DNA of 64,000 nt from assembly GCA_035048495.1 (NCBI GenBank), contig CM068543.1, positions 29,315,751 through 29,379,750 of the forward strand. Direction: 5' to 3'. The notes under the pieces were generated by a model. It worked only from the letters and a program-made list of their open reading frames with translations. It was not told the origin of the DNA and made no database searches. The position numbers were made by a program, and so were the translations under genes. Below, in pieces: positions 1 through 11,440 of the stretch (its first letter is position 1; every line of letters begins with the position of its first letter). This DNA comes from Euptelea pleiosperma (taxonomy: Eukaryota; Streptophyta; Magnoliopsida; Ranunculales; Eupteleaceae).

Positions 1-2030
1 CTAGGCACCCTATCTCTCTAGTCGACCGGTCGCCCTATCCCTCCAAAAGAGTAGACTTATAAGTCATGCTTACAGTCAAGGTCAACAGATGGATTTAGGA
101 CAGTTTATGTCCATCCAGAGAAGGCCATCAAGCAAGTCATGAACCCTCTGAATCTTTATGTCAAGGCTCTGATCTTCTCAGCACTCCAAAAGTTCTTCCA
201 AGTGAATTGTTGGATCACCAAATCAAGTCCGTCACTCCATATCTGAAGCAGTCAATCGATCTCTAATGAATAAGGTTACATAAGTGAAACTTAGGGTTTT
301 CCTAGAATTGACAACACAAGGCTTATATCTTTATCACTTATGGATTTGAAAATTGGTTAACATGATGATTCTCATTGATAGAAGATTTATTTTACAATAA
401 GTTCACATGGATATGGCTAACAACAAATGTATATTTGGGATTTCTTTTCACTTGGATATAGATGGTTAAGACTTCTTGGTGGGGTGAGTCAAGTGTAAGT
501 CACACAAGCTTGTTACAGAAAAACATGACTTCCATGCAATTTAAGGCTCTATATGGTGATCAACAAATTTACGGAAGAAGGATCTGAATGTCAAGAAGTG
601 TTGATACAGAAAATGTTTTATGACAATTATATGCAAAAATCATTCTAGAAAACTTCTTCAGGGCAACCATACAGAGACTAAATGTGAGAGAAATTCTATA
701 ATTATTAGCTATACTTTCCCCATTTGTTTTTTGGGTCGTCATGACCTCAAGATGTACGCCTAAAACTCAAGACAAATTGAAGTATCTCCCCATGCTGCCT
801 CATGTTTCACAAGATCAGCCAAGCGGCTTCTATAGACAACATGGACAAAGTATATAATGTATGCTTCCTAGCCCATCTTGTTTTTGTATGTCTATGCCTA
901 TCTTAGATACAGTCAATTCCATTTAAGAACAACACATTGTAGTTATCGAAAAGATTTGTTGTAGATTATGAAAGATGGTATAGAAAAAGTTAAGAAAAAA
1001 AGTGGCATAGTTTGGTTAAAGTTAAAGCTATAAGACCATGGACCGAGCTGGATCCTAGACACCATTTTCTTAGGGTTCTCGTAGAAAATAAAGAAGAAGA
1101 AAATAAGTGACACTTGGTTAAAGTTAAAGCTATAGAAATAAATACCAAGCTGGATCAAAGACACCATTTTCTGTCAGCCAATGAAATTAGAGAGAAACAG
1201 CCTGAATTAGTGAATGGGCTTGCTCAAGAATAAATAGAACAGATGGATACTAGTTAAGAGTATATGGGTTTACAGAGGCAATGTGAGTGAAAGCTACAAT
1301 TATGTTCATGATTTGCATTGTAAGAATTAAACATGTAACAGTCGAGAGTATAATGGGTCGGTATTAAATTTCAAATATGGGTGAAATTCAAGACCTAATT
1401 AGCTATCAACATGTTATCTTGTATAGTTAGGTAAATCTATTACCAGATTCAATGGGCAAATCTCCCAATAACCCAACACCACTATTATCAAACAAATCTG
1501 TTTTGCAACTTCGAATTGAATAGTATAACCAAAAAAGAATTGAAACATCATCCCAGTACTTGAGAGAACTCCTTTTCATGTAAGATTTTGCAGCCGCATC
1601 GAACATAATATCTACAAATTCAATAAAGAAACACAAAGTGATGAAAGCAACAAAATAAAGACAAAACTAAAACCTACCCATTTGTTTAAACTTTAAACCT
1701 GACGGAAAAACAAAAAATCAAGAAGCTTTGCAGATTTGAGATTCTATCAATTAGGGCTTCTACTCTATGCATCCAATGAAGAACCAAGAAAACTCGTTAA
1801 AAAAGGATTTATTCACCTGAATGGAGCAGAATGACCAACTCCTCGATCTTCAGAAATCTGCTTTGGAGACATCATCTTGAGAAATTCTCACTGTGTCGAT
1901 CCCAAGCTTAGCTTTTTAATCCGAAAAATGAGAAAACTATGAGAAGTTCGTAGTGGGAGATTTATGCCATAGAGGGAGATTTGTTGTTTCTGAATTCAGG
2001 ACATTTGTGACATTTTGTCTGTGAGACTTT
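1..2030. other. Unassigned AT-rich intergenic DNA
   Basis: No convincing coding frame, transposon end or RNA gene was found on either strand. The short open frames here lack any recognisable motif. The only structure seen is the tandem pair at 1013-1172. Confidence 0.5.
1013..1172. repeat. Imperfect tandem pair, about 58 bp per unit
   Basis: Two similar segments, 1013-1070 and 1115-1172, each run from TGGTTAAAGTTAAAGCTATA to ACACCATTTTCT with an AGCTGGATC core. The offset is 102 bp. Origin unknown. Confidence 0.6.
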
Positions 2031-2709
2031 GCTTAAGCCGGAGTAAAACTTCGCAGACCGCGCCCCGATGACCGCCCACAATCTGAGCCACGTGGCACAT
2101 TTGCAAAGGACGCTGACGAGTAAAACTTCGCTGACCGCTCACAATATGAGCCACGTGGCACCCCTTTTAGAGGACGCTGACCGTATGGATGTTTGGCCAA
2201 TCCCTAAGTGGAACTACAAATCTAAAATCAACCTGATTAGTGATTTCTAAACGTTGGATTGGAGTCATTTTCATGGGTTGATTTTAACGGACAAATTTAG
2301 TATGCAACCATTTACATACTTAAAAGTATGCAAACATTGTCAGTACTGTTGGATTTCCCTTGAAAAATGTGTTATTTCAATGTTTTCAAAAAAATATATT
2401 TATAAATTAAAAACACGTTTTGCAATGAGCATTCAATGTTGATTTCAATGTTTGCATACTTTTAAGTTGCATACTAGACCGACCCGATTTTAACCGTGGG
2501 AATTTGAGAATATTGACCATTATTTTCGTACAATAATCCAAAGTTTTGAAATCGCTAATCAGGCTGATTTTTGGTTTGTAGGTTCATCTAGGGATTGGCC
2601 AAACATCCATATGGTCAGAGCCCTATACAAGTGTGCCACGTGGTTCATATTTTGGGCAGTCATGGGGGCGGTCATCATGGGCAATCAGCGAAGTCTTACT
2701 CGCTTAAGC
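2031..2709. mobile_element. Foldback MITE, family FB-A, copy 1
   Basis: The left arm (2031-2288) and the right arm (2486-2709) are imperfect reverse complements. Both contain the block GGATGTTTGGCCAATCCCTA followed by an AAAATCA-type segment, and both begin near GCTTAAGC. The left arm carries a tandem doubling of its outer part (units starting about 2041 and 2118). CACGTG boxes lie at 2089, 2152 and 2637. The centre is split by a Mutator-like MITE at 2289-2485. No transposase is encoded. Related arms recur at 11690, 15145, 15960, 25475, 25713, 26831, 27252 and 49985. Confidence 0.75.
2289..2485. mobile_element. Mutator-like MITE copy A with 9-bp TSD
   Basis: A 197-bp element with inverted ends around GGACAAATTTAGTATGCAAC. 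It is flanked by the exact 9-bp direct repeat GATTTTAAC at 2280-2288 and 2486-2494, the size made by Mutator-like elements. It lies inside FB-A copy 1, so it is younger than that copy. A sister copy is at 2874-3079. It has no coding capacity. Confidence 0.8.
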
Positions 2710-2873
2710 TAAGCTTTGTGTAGGCTGGGGATATTATATGAGACCATACAAGTATAGGTGGTTATGGGATGAGTCATCTGGGCTGCAATGATATAATCAA
2801 CGCTGCAGATTTCATCATCAGATGGTTGGCCCTTGCTTTGATTTAGATCTGTCTCGCCACTAGGTGTTTTTCC

Positions 2874-3079
2874 GGACAAATCTAGTATGCAACTGTTTCC
2901 AGACTTAAACTAATGCAAACATTGGTAGTACGGTTGGATGTCCCTTGAAATGTGTTATTGCAATGTTTTCAAAAAATATATTTTATAAATTAAAAACACG
3001 TTTTTCAAGGAGCATTTAATGGTGGATACAATGTTTGCATACTCTTAAGTCTGCAAACAGTTGCATACTAGATTTGTCC
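2874..3079. mobile_element. Mutator-like MITE copy B with 9-bp TSD
   Basis: A 206-bp element whose first and last 35 bp are near-perfect inverted repeats, starting GGACAAATCTAGTATGCAAC. The flanks 2865-2873 (TGTTTTTCC) and 3080-3088 (TATTTTTCC) agree at 8 of 9 bases. The core, AT-rich with TATAAATTAAAAACACG, is shared with copy A. Confidence 0.8.
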
Positions 3080-3180
3080 TATTTTTCCAACCCAAACGGA
3101 AATGGAGACGGGAAGCGGGTAATGGAAGACGGCGCCTAAAAATTACATTTCATGTGACACGGGAAATGGGAAATAATAAT

Positions 3181-4188
3181 GGGGATTTTAGACATACCCA
3201 TTTTATCATTGAAATATGACGTACCCACATTTTGAAAAAGCTGACATACCTTATTTGACCAGAGTGGACTCAAGTTGACTAGCACAATTTCTGCTAAAGG
3301 ATGAAAATGCCCTTGTCTTCAACCTTTGAACAAGGGTTGGGGCCAAAACCCAAACCCCAAATCAAACGGTTGTAAGTGGGCAAAGACGGTGGACACTTCC
3401 ATTTTTGCCTCAAACAAATAAGCCCTTAGATCACACTTTTGGGCATCTTTCAGATTTATTATTCTTAGGCTACAAGATTTAGAAATAAAAGAACTAATTT
3501 TACTGTTAACACATGGCTATTTTTTTTTAAAAGGTAGTTAACACATGGTTATTTCACTTAAACTTTTTGATCCATTCTTGATTTAGTCTTTCCCTCATGC
3601 AAAGTTGGATTAAAATGTTTCTCCCCTTATAAGAAAAAAAGGAAAAAGTTTAAGTGAAATATTTTTTAAATCAATTTTAATAGAATTAGGTTCATAAGTT
3701 ATGACGTTTTTGCCCTTTTTTCAAGAAGAATAATTAAAAATACATGTTGATAGGTTGATGATCGAACTTTCTATAAGAGGATTCATGTTATATACAAATC
3801 ACACACATACAAAGAGACGGGGAAGGTGAACACTGAATTGCCAAGCAAAGGCTAGTATAGTGAGATCTTTTAAATTGTCATCGGAGTGGTGGTCAGCCGG
3901 CTATAAGATTTCAGTGGGTTGGTCACTAGTGATGGGTGAACCCATTGGAATTCTTGGCCGGTCGTCCACTACAGCCATTTGATTTGGGTTTTGGGATTTG
4001 ACCCAAACCCTTGTTCCAATGTTGAAGACAAGGGCATTTTCGTCCTCTAATCAAAACTTTGTTAGTCAACTCGAGTCAACATTGGTCAAATAACATTAGA
4101 CTAGGTCATTAGGGGGTATTCAGCTTTTTTAAAATGTAGGGGTATGTCAAATTTCAAATATAACATGAGGGGTATGTCAAAAATTCCC
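3181..4188. mobile_element. Mutator-like element with about 215-bp inverted repeats
   Basis: The left arm from 3181 (GGGGATTTTAGACATACCC) and the reverse complement of the right arm ending at 4188 (GGGAATTTTTGACATACCC) stay similar for about 215 bp, including the GAAAATGCCCTTGTCTTCAAC-type block. Flanks 3172-3180 (AATAATAAT) and 4189-4197 (AATAATAAA) agree at 8 of 9 bases, which fits a 9-bp Mutator-type TSD. The middle has no convincing transposase, so the element is non-autonomous. Confidence 0.75.
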
Positions 4189-4197
4189 AATAATAAA

Positions 4198-5368
4198 ACA
4201 CACAAGGAAACGATGGAAACGTCTTATATCCATTGATTCGGGATCCATAATTCTCTATACACTAAGATTTATTTCGTTATTGTATCGGTCCATCTTGAGA
4301 ATTTTTCTCTATAAAAAATTAACATATGAGGTAATCTTAACATCCAATCTATATAATATTTGTACATTTTGTTAAACTAAAAATCATATTTCGACGACCA
4401 AAAAAAATAATGTGATAGTTTATTACTTTAGTTTTGTTTGTCAATAATAAGGAATGATGATGTTAAAAGAGTTGATAGAGTTGATTTATCATGTAGACAA
4501 CTCAAAATTTCTAAGTTATAATTTATTTATTTTTAATTCTCATCCTATGTGAACTCATTGGTTCATTATGAGTGAGAGATCATGAAAATGGGTTTCCATA
4601 AATTAAATAAATAAAAATCAGTTTTCGAAGGGGTTTCCTAAGAAATGGGAAATAGAAACAAGTTTCTCAATAGCTCCGGTGCCAACAACTCGGGTCATGG
4701 TCGTATGTTGTATAAAAAATATAAAAAATAAATAAATAAAATCTTTTTCACACTAAAGTCAGGTAAAAAATACTTTGACGTCGTAGGCATTCGGTTCCTT
4801 ATCCTTTTGGTTTTCATTCTCATTCTGAACGGATATAAGTGTACCAAGAATCAGAATCCATTTTATACTTCAGTTCTGGGTCTTGTCAGCTTCTTTCTTA
4901 TTGGGCCTGGTTCTAAAATAACAAACTTAAGAACTAGGAAAATCAGGACTGGTCATTGGGTATTGTTTAGCGGGTACACATTGATATCATCCATCTAAGG
5001 TCAAACAACTTGTATTATAGAGGTTTTTTCCTTAATTTAGTACCGTTATTGAATGTCAGTATGTCTTAATTAAGAGTTGTGATAAGAGCCTAGTTGCACT
5101 AACTTTCCATGCTACATAAGAAATTCCCCTTTTGTTTGAATTTGAAAAAAGGATGGAAAAGTGTTAATATAGATTATGCCCAAGAAATTGATTGGATCCA
5201 CTCTTCTTTAATACTTGTAAGTTTCAATTATTCCTTAAAGGGGGTCTCGAGGAAACTGTCTCATGATTTGATATGGTCCACGAAAGTAGGGTCTTAGATT
5301 TCAGTTTATCCGAGGTATTTGAGTCTTGAATTTGCTCTTTTTGAGAATTAGCACCACTGAAAAGTATT
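4198..5368. other. Unassigned intergenic DNA
   Basis: AT-rich sequence with short open frames lacking recognisable motifs. No transposon end pair was found. Confidence 0.4.
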
Positions 5369-5373
5369 ACAGT

Positions 5374-5517
5374 TGTTGTGAGTCTAATGATCTTTCCATT
5401 GATCAACACATACATATATAGCCCTTGATCGGGACATTACAATATTGATGGTGATATTGTAACAGACATAAGAAGAGCGACGGTCAGCTATCGGTTACAA
5501 CTATTACGTTTACAACA
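5374..5517 (-). repeat. 3' LTR of the copia element
   Basis: It starts TGTTGTGAGTC and ends TTTACAACA, giving TGTTGT/ACAACA inverted ends. It is closely similar to 10982-11125, sharing the ATATATAGCCCTTGATCGGG block. Confidence 0.85.
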
Positions 5518-5531
5518 CTCCCCCTTGGATG
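5518..5531 (-). promoter_or_regulatory. Polypurine tract of the copia element
   Basis: On the minus strand ATCCAAGGGGGAG lies immediately before the 3' LTR. This is the expected place and composition for the plus-strand primer. Confidence 0.7.
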
Positions 5532-5779
5532 TCAGCCGCTTTATGGAAACTGCCTCGTTAAAACCTTATCAAAAAAACCCCGTGAGATAAAATCTGATCG
5601 AAAAAAAAAGAGTACAATGTATGGGCAAACCAAGGTGTAGTGATGGACGCACTTAAAACTGCCTCATTAAAACCTTGCCTAGAAAAACCCTATGGGAAAA
5701 AACCTAGGCGAAGGAAAAATAGTACAGTGCGCAAAGGTCCTTTCAGAATATGATCATCCTCTTTCACTGATGCTCCCCC

Positions 5780-6560
5780 TGATTTAAGCATGTCAACTGA
5801 AAAAGTCTTGGAGCTGATGCATACAGATGCCGAAAATTAGTTTCTTGGATATTGATGTTTGTAGCGCCTTGGTGAACAGATCTGCAAGATTGTCATTTTG
5901 AACGTATCTGCTTGATGTCAATACCGTGGCTCTACTAGAGCTCGCGATTGAGTGTAAAAGAACTTCTGTGGAATATGATTCGTTCTATCATCATTGATAT
6001 ATCTATCTTTAATCCGTGCGATACAAGTACCATTATCTTTATACAACATTGTCGGGAGGTTTGTAATCAAAGGGAAACTATATGTTCCGAATATGGTAGA
6101 CTACATATCTCAACCATATACATTCGCAGCTAGCTTCATGGAATGCAGCTATCTCTGAGTGATTTGAGGATATGATGACCATAGTCTGCTTGATGAATTG
6201 CCATAAGATTGTGATGTTGTCGTAAGTGAATACATATCTCTTTTATTAGGTATTCGCTAAGGCGATAATACTACATGTGTCCGAATTGCTTTAATCCATA
6301 TAGGGATCGTCATAGTTTGATTGCCTACATGCATGCTACGTGGCATCATGTCATTTGTTTCAGGCAGTTTGAGTCCTTCTAGGACCTTCATAAGATATTT
6401 GCCAATATATCATAACCATGTTCATAAGACATATTTCGAGTTCTTTTGAGACTACCGGATTAATTAAGAATTGAATTATAATCGTATCCATCGTATTGGA
6501 ATACATTTTCTTCATAATCGATATCGGGTTTCTGTTAAAAACCTTGTGCTATGAGTCATG
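5780..6560 (-). pseudogene. Copia RNase H region, broken
   Basis: Reading the minus strand from about 6130 downwards gives a copia RNase H C-terminal pattern: a LYKDN segment (the family's LYEDN box), then CIARIKD, then a DRTNHI segment (the family's DRTKHI box). This is followed by a NDNLADLFTKALQTS segment close to the LTR. Copia RNase H ends with an ADLFTKALP-type motif, so the assignment is firm. Stops and frameshifts interrupt it throughout, so it cannot be translated as one frame. Integrase-to-RT linker-like sequence may continue to about 7540 but is too decayed to divide into domains. Confidence 0.75.
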
Positions 6561-9500
6561 CATTATAATTGACGATCTCGCTTTTTCATTATGTTTTTGT
6601 ATAAACATTCACTTGTGTTTTACAAGTTTTACAACATTGAGTGTTGGACTACATGTCTGAATACTTTGTGTGTTGCTAGCGATTTTAATTCCACCTTGAT
6701 CATTTGTAACTTACAAGCTTAATAGTTTCGGGCAATTAGGACCACAGATCCGAATACTTCATGTGTTGTTCACGAATCTAGCTCTATCTAGATTGTTTCT
6801 TTCCACTTTGAACAATCACTTCTATGTCGACATCTTTGACAGTATGTAGTTCAATATCCTCATCATTATTTATGATATCAAAAGCTATTGACAAATACAT
6901 TGTTGACAACTTTTATAATGATTCCACTTTTTTTTGTACATATATAATTCAATGAGATCTTTTCATTTACATGAATATGTGCCTCTTCGAGAGCAATCTG
7001 TTAAGAGATGGTGGATCGAACTGTTATCTTTATTTTCTCTTATTTTATAGGTGTGGCTTCTTCAAGAGTGCTGACTTCTATAGATCATATTTCTTATATT
7101 ATGTAGGTTTTGTCATATTCTATAGGTATGGCCTTTTTAGGAGTATTGGCTTCTACTAGAGTTATATTTCACTTATTCTGTACGTGCGGCCTCTTCAAGA
7201 ACATCGACTTTTGCTGGAGTCATTTGAATTTGTTCATGTGTTCTCAGCATCCTAAGAATCACATCTTTTGCACTATTTGCCTTTTGGAAGTTACATCTTT
7301 TTCATTTTCCAATTCTTAGGAATTTATCTTTTACACCAATGGGTCGACCACATTTCAAGTGTATCGTTGATGATTCATTCGCTGCTATGTTGACGAATTG
7401 TCCTATAGGGACATCAATTCTTATTGATTGTCCTACAAGGACGTTAATCCTTATTAGAGCATTCAAGTATGTTCACGCCATTCTACTTAGGGCTTTCCTC
7501 TCTTCAACGGCGAGAAGACTAATTCAAATAAAGTGTTAATAAAATAAATTGTTAATAATAACTAAGATATACATGTGGACATTAATTTTGAGTATGTCAA
7601 TTTAAGAATTATTTATAATCTCGAAGTGTATTGTTGCATAGTCTGCTAGACTATAAGCCTGACATGTTTCCTAAGTAGTGTACGTGTATGATAGTAGAAC
7701 CATGAGTTAAGTAGCTCGCTTCATGTGAATCAGTTTACTTTACCATTCTCCTTAAGAAAATAATAATTTTGATGGTAAATATCATATATCAAAGAAGGGA
7801 AGAGATACAATAGTCCAATTTCATCAACAATTCAACTATGATGAGCCACGTTAAAAATATAATGTTTTGAGAAATATAGGGTCTCCATCTTATAAGGTAT
7901 AAGACCCATTAGTATTAATTATTCATTCTATAAACCATCTCAATTGTTGGTAATGGCCCATCATCATTCAGAACAAATAATCTAAATCAAGATATCAATC
8001 TCCTCTTGGATGGTCACAAAACAAGGATTCACAAAAAAAAAAATCAAATGATTAATATATAACAATACTTAATGATGTGATTAATGGGCCATGGCAGATC
8101 ACATGGATGCCCATTTGAACCACCAAGATCAATGGGCATACCTTTTCAATTGTCATATGCATCAGATGCATAAACTTTTCTTATAAATAAAATCTTAGAG
8201 AATGAAGTCCTCACTTAAAGAACATCAATATGATTTATCAAATGCAGCATTTTCATAAGCTACAATGGTGGGTATTATTCTTTGATGGGGCCAATCATGA
8301 GCATCACATAAGCTCAATTTTTTAAAAAATTAGGTTTTTATAAGTATACACCATAAACCAACTTATATTCTTAACTATTCAAACTTTCTAATCTCAACAC
8401 TTCATTGTGTGGGTTAAATTCAGTATCACCCCTACTAAAAGTAATCCTAAATAGTGATATTGATAATTCAGCCAAATTCTAAAATCATGCTTAAAATTTC
8501 AATTAACACAAATAGAAGTTCTAAAATTCATAAAACTAAAAAATGACATGACTTATTTTGTTCATCAATTGAACTATGGTGATAGAACCCACATAATAAT
8601 GTCATCATGATTCATAGTGACAGAAAAATTTGGCTTCTTCGATGAGGGATCAGAGTCATCTTCTTTCACTTTTACTTCTCAAGCTTAGAGCTATTTTTGG
8701 GAAAAAGATCTTACTCCAATCTTCCATGAAAATAAGGCAACATCATTGTCATGGTTGTTCATACATGTTACATGAACATAGTGTTAAAAACAAATATGTT
8801 GGTAGAAATTAATCATAATGAGACATAATGAAGGGGCAAGAAGATCATAAATCATCTTCTTTGCGATTTACCAAACAAGAATTTTAAAAGACTTATCGAC
8901 TAAGTCGAGAGAAATTTTTGTGAAGAAGTTGTAAAAGTTGTAAATGGATAAATAGCATCTTTGAAGATGGGTTAAGAACCTTTGTTCGGAAGAATAAATA
9001 AAGAAAAATTTATTGGTGAAAACAACAAAGAAAATCAATTTTTTCTTAAAATCTCTTTACTTATATGAAATTTTATTTTTAAAATTATAAATGTTGAGGT
9101 TTTGATAATATCTAACCAAAATATTTTAGATTATCTTGATAACATGCAATCAGAATTGGCACAAGGACTCAACATATATCAATAAGTGCATCAAAGTGTA
9201 AAATGTACACACAGTCTCGCATGTGCACGCATGCATGGATGTCTGGAATCTAAATGTGCATACATGTGCATAGTGATCAGATCATATAAAAACTCTACGT
9301 GCCCTCTAGAATGTCCAATAGGTGGGTCATTTGATGCATATCTACTAATCTTATAGTTTCCATCCTTGTAATCTACCAACAAATTGATTCGGATTATTCA
9401 CTTGGTGAGCCAATTCTGAGATTGGATATAGTCTAAAACTGAGACTAGACTTATGAACCATGATTGAACTTCTTGATTTATGGATGAAAATGTTAAAAAG

Positions 9501-10968
9501 GTATCAAAAAAGTTGTACAATAGATTCGATCAATAGGCTACATTCTATCATAGACGAGGATAATGTCTTCAACGTCTAGATTAACGAATCAACGGTCCAG
9601 ATTGGTCATCCATTTTTTTTCTTTTATTATTTCTTTTCTTTTCCTTCAACCTATGGCTACCCTGTAGTGGGTTCAACAATGTCCGTTGTTCAGTCCTAAT
9701 AGAGGCGGACCACAACAGTGTGGGTCCCACCAAAGATAACATTTTTGGCCTCCCCTAAAATCTGCTCATGAATTAATCCAAGAAATTTGGATGTGCATTC
9801 TGGATGAGTATTGAAGTTTAACATTTCTTTCCAAATTTTTTTCTCAACTTTAAAGAAATAACTAAAACTGACTGAGAATCCAAGCTTGTTATAAAAAAAA
9901 AAACTTTCTAAATTAAAATAGAAAAGTGTATTTAGTATTTTCTGCCTTTTTAATTCTCATTTTGATACATCTAGGTTCTAAGGTATAAAAAATTGCTGAT
10001 GTAAAATATTTAATTCATAAACATGTGGTAATGCTCTTTGTAAATTTAGACATACATATGAAACAAGTTTCTAACATTAAAGTTTTAACAATATAAAACA
10101 ATAAACATGCTCAGAAAAAAAAATTATGGTGGTGGTGATGTCCACCAACCAAGGCCACATAGCATGCTCATAATCATTGTAAGTGGTCATGATCAATTCA
10201 AAACACCTTTACCAAAAATCCTTCCATATAAAATCGTATACACCCTTCCATGCCCATAAGTTGCCAATAAAAATTAAGTTTACCATAAAGAAAATGATTT
10301 CTAAAAATTAATACTAGCATATCAAATGCCGCATAGGTACGCAACCTTCAATTAAATGGCAGAGAGAGACATTCAATTTTAAAAAAATCCAACTAATAAG
10401 GAAATCAAGTTAAATAAAATTGAAAGAATTTATTACTGTCCTTAAAGATGAATCGGCTTACGACATCTGAATGGAAACAAATTATTACAATCTAATACGG
10501 CCGTTACGAGCGACGATTCTTACCAAAAACAACTTTATTTAATGCTTTCTCACCTATTGCAAGTTTCTATTTCAAAAATAAAGATTAGAAAGCCTACACG
10601 TTGCCAACTTTTTGGTATGGAAGTATTTCAAATCCTTTTCCAAAATAGTGTGTTGAGAATCTTTTGCAAATTAAACTTAAAAAGTTCAGAAATTTGAATT
10701 TAATAGGGTGAAAACGTTGTTTAGGTAAAATATTTTTAAATGTTGAGAGCGTCACACTGAAGGTCACATGTTTGATCCACGATCACTGTCAATTTATAAC
10801 TAATTTCGACATTAACTTTCGATGCTTCTCCGGAATTTTAAGGAATGTAACCCACCAAGTAGAGTAATCAAAATCTTTTCAGAGAGATGTTGATCCACGC
10901 TCACCTCTGACCACGCCTACCGTCGATTCCGAACGGTTGATGGAAGACAATAAAAAATAAAGCAAATT

Positions 10969-10980
10969 CGTGCTGATAAC
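10969..10980 (-). promoter_or_regulatory. Primer-binding site of the copia element
   Basis: The minus-strand sequence GTTATCAGCACG sits directly inside the 5' LTR. A TTATCAGCACGA-type site is common in plant copia elements. The priming tRNA was not determined. Confidence 0.6.
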
Positions 10981-10981
10981 A

Positions 10982-11125
10982 TGTGAATCTGATGAACTTT
11001 CCATTAATCAACACATACATATATAGCCCTTGATCGGGTCGACATTACAATATTGGTGGCGATATTGTAACCAACGCAAGAAGAGCGGCGGTCAGCCATC
11101 GGTTACAACCGTTACATTTACAACA
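10982..11125 (-). repeat. 5' LTR of the copia element
   Basis: Direct-repeat partner of 5374-5517. Its inner edge is uncertain by about 3 bp because TGT of the partner reads ACA here. It is followed by the TSD ACAGT. Confidence 0.85.
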
Positions 11126-11440
11126 ACAGTATATAACATGAATAAACAAGAATAACATTATATATATAATGCACTAAAACAAAGACATGAGCAACATTCT
11201 TCTTTCTCTTCTACATCGTGTTGACATGGCATTCTATACATTCAACGTGCCACATCATCAAGTGAGCCTTTCCTTAGATGCCACATCATCTCATCTATTT
11301 CTCCACATTTCCTTTCTTCATCATGATAGAGTTTTCTTCACATTTATTTTTAATTTTTGAATGATAAATGTATTTATTTATTTATAAATTCTGAAAATTA
11401 AAAAAACTGAATTTTAATGTATTTATCAAAAAAGTTACAA

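Larger units (their letters stand above)
5374..11125 (-). mobile_element. Full-length, strongly decayed Ty1/copia retrotransposon
   Basis: A minus-strand element bounded by two LTRs of about 144 bp (5374-5517 and 10982-11125) and an exact 5-bp TSD ACAGT (5369-5373 and 11126-11130). On the minus strand a purine tract (5518-5531) precedes the 3' LTR, and a primer-binding-type site GTTATCAGCACG (10969-10980) follows the 5' LTR. The polymerase part next to the 3' LTR still reads as copia RNase H. The 5' half (about 8000-10960) is AT-rich, and I could not find Gag, protease or integrase there, so it was probably deleted or replaced. No long open frame remains. Confidence 0.85.

Noticed and set aside
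6971..7539. Three overlapping plus-strand frames of 62-69 codons
   Set aside because: They lie in the decayed minus-strand copia element and contain only simple aromatic-rich repeats.
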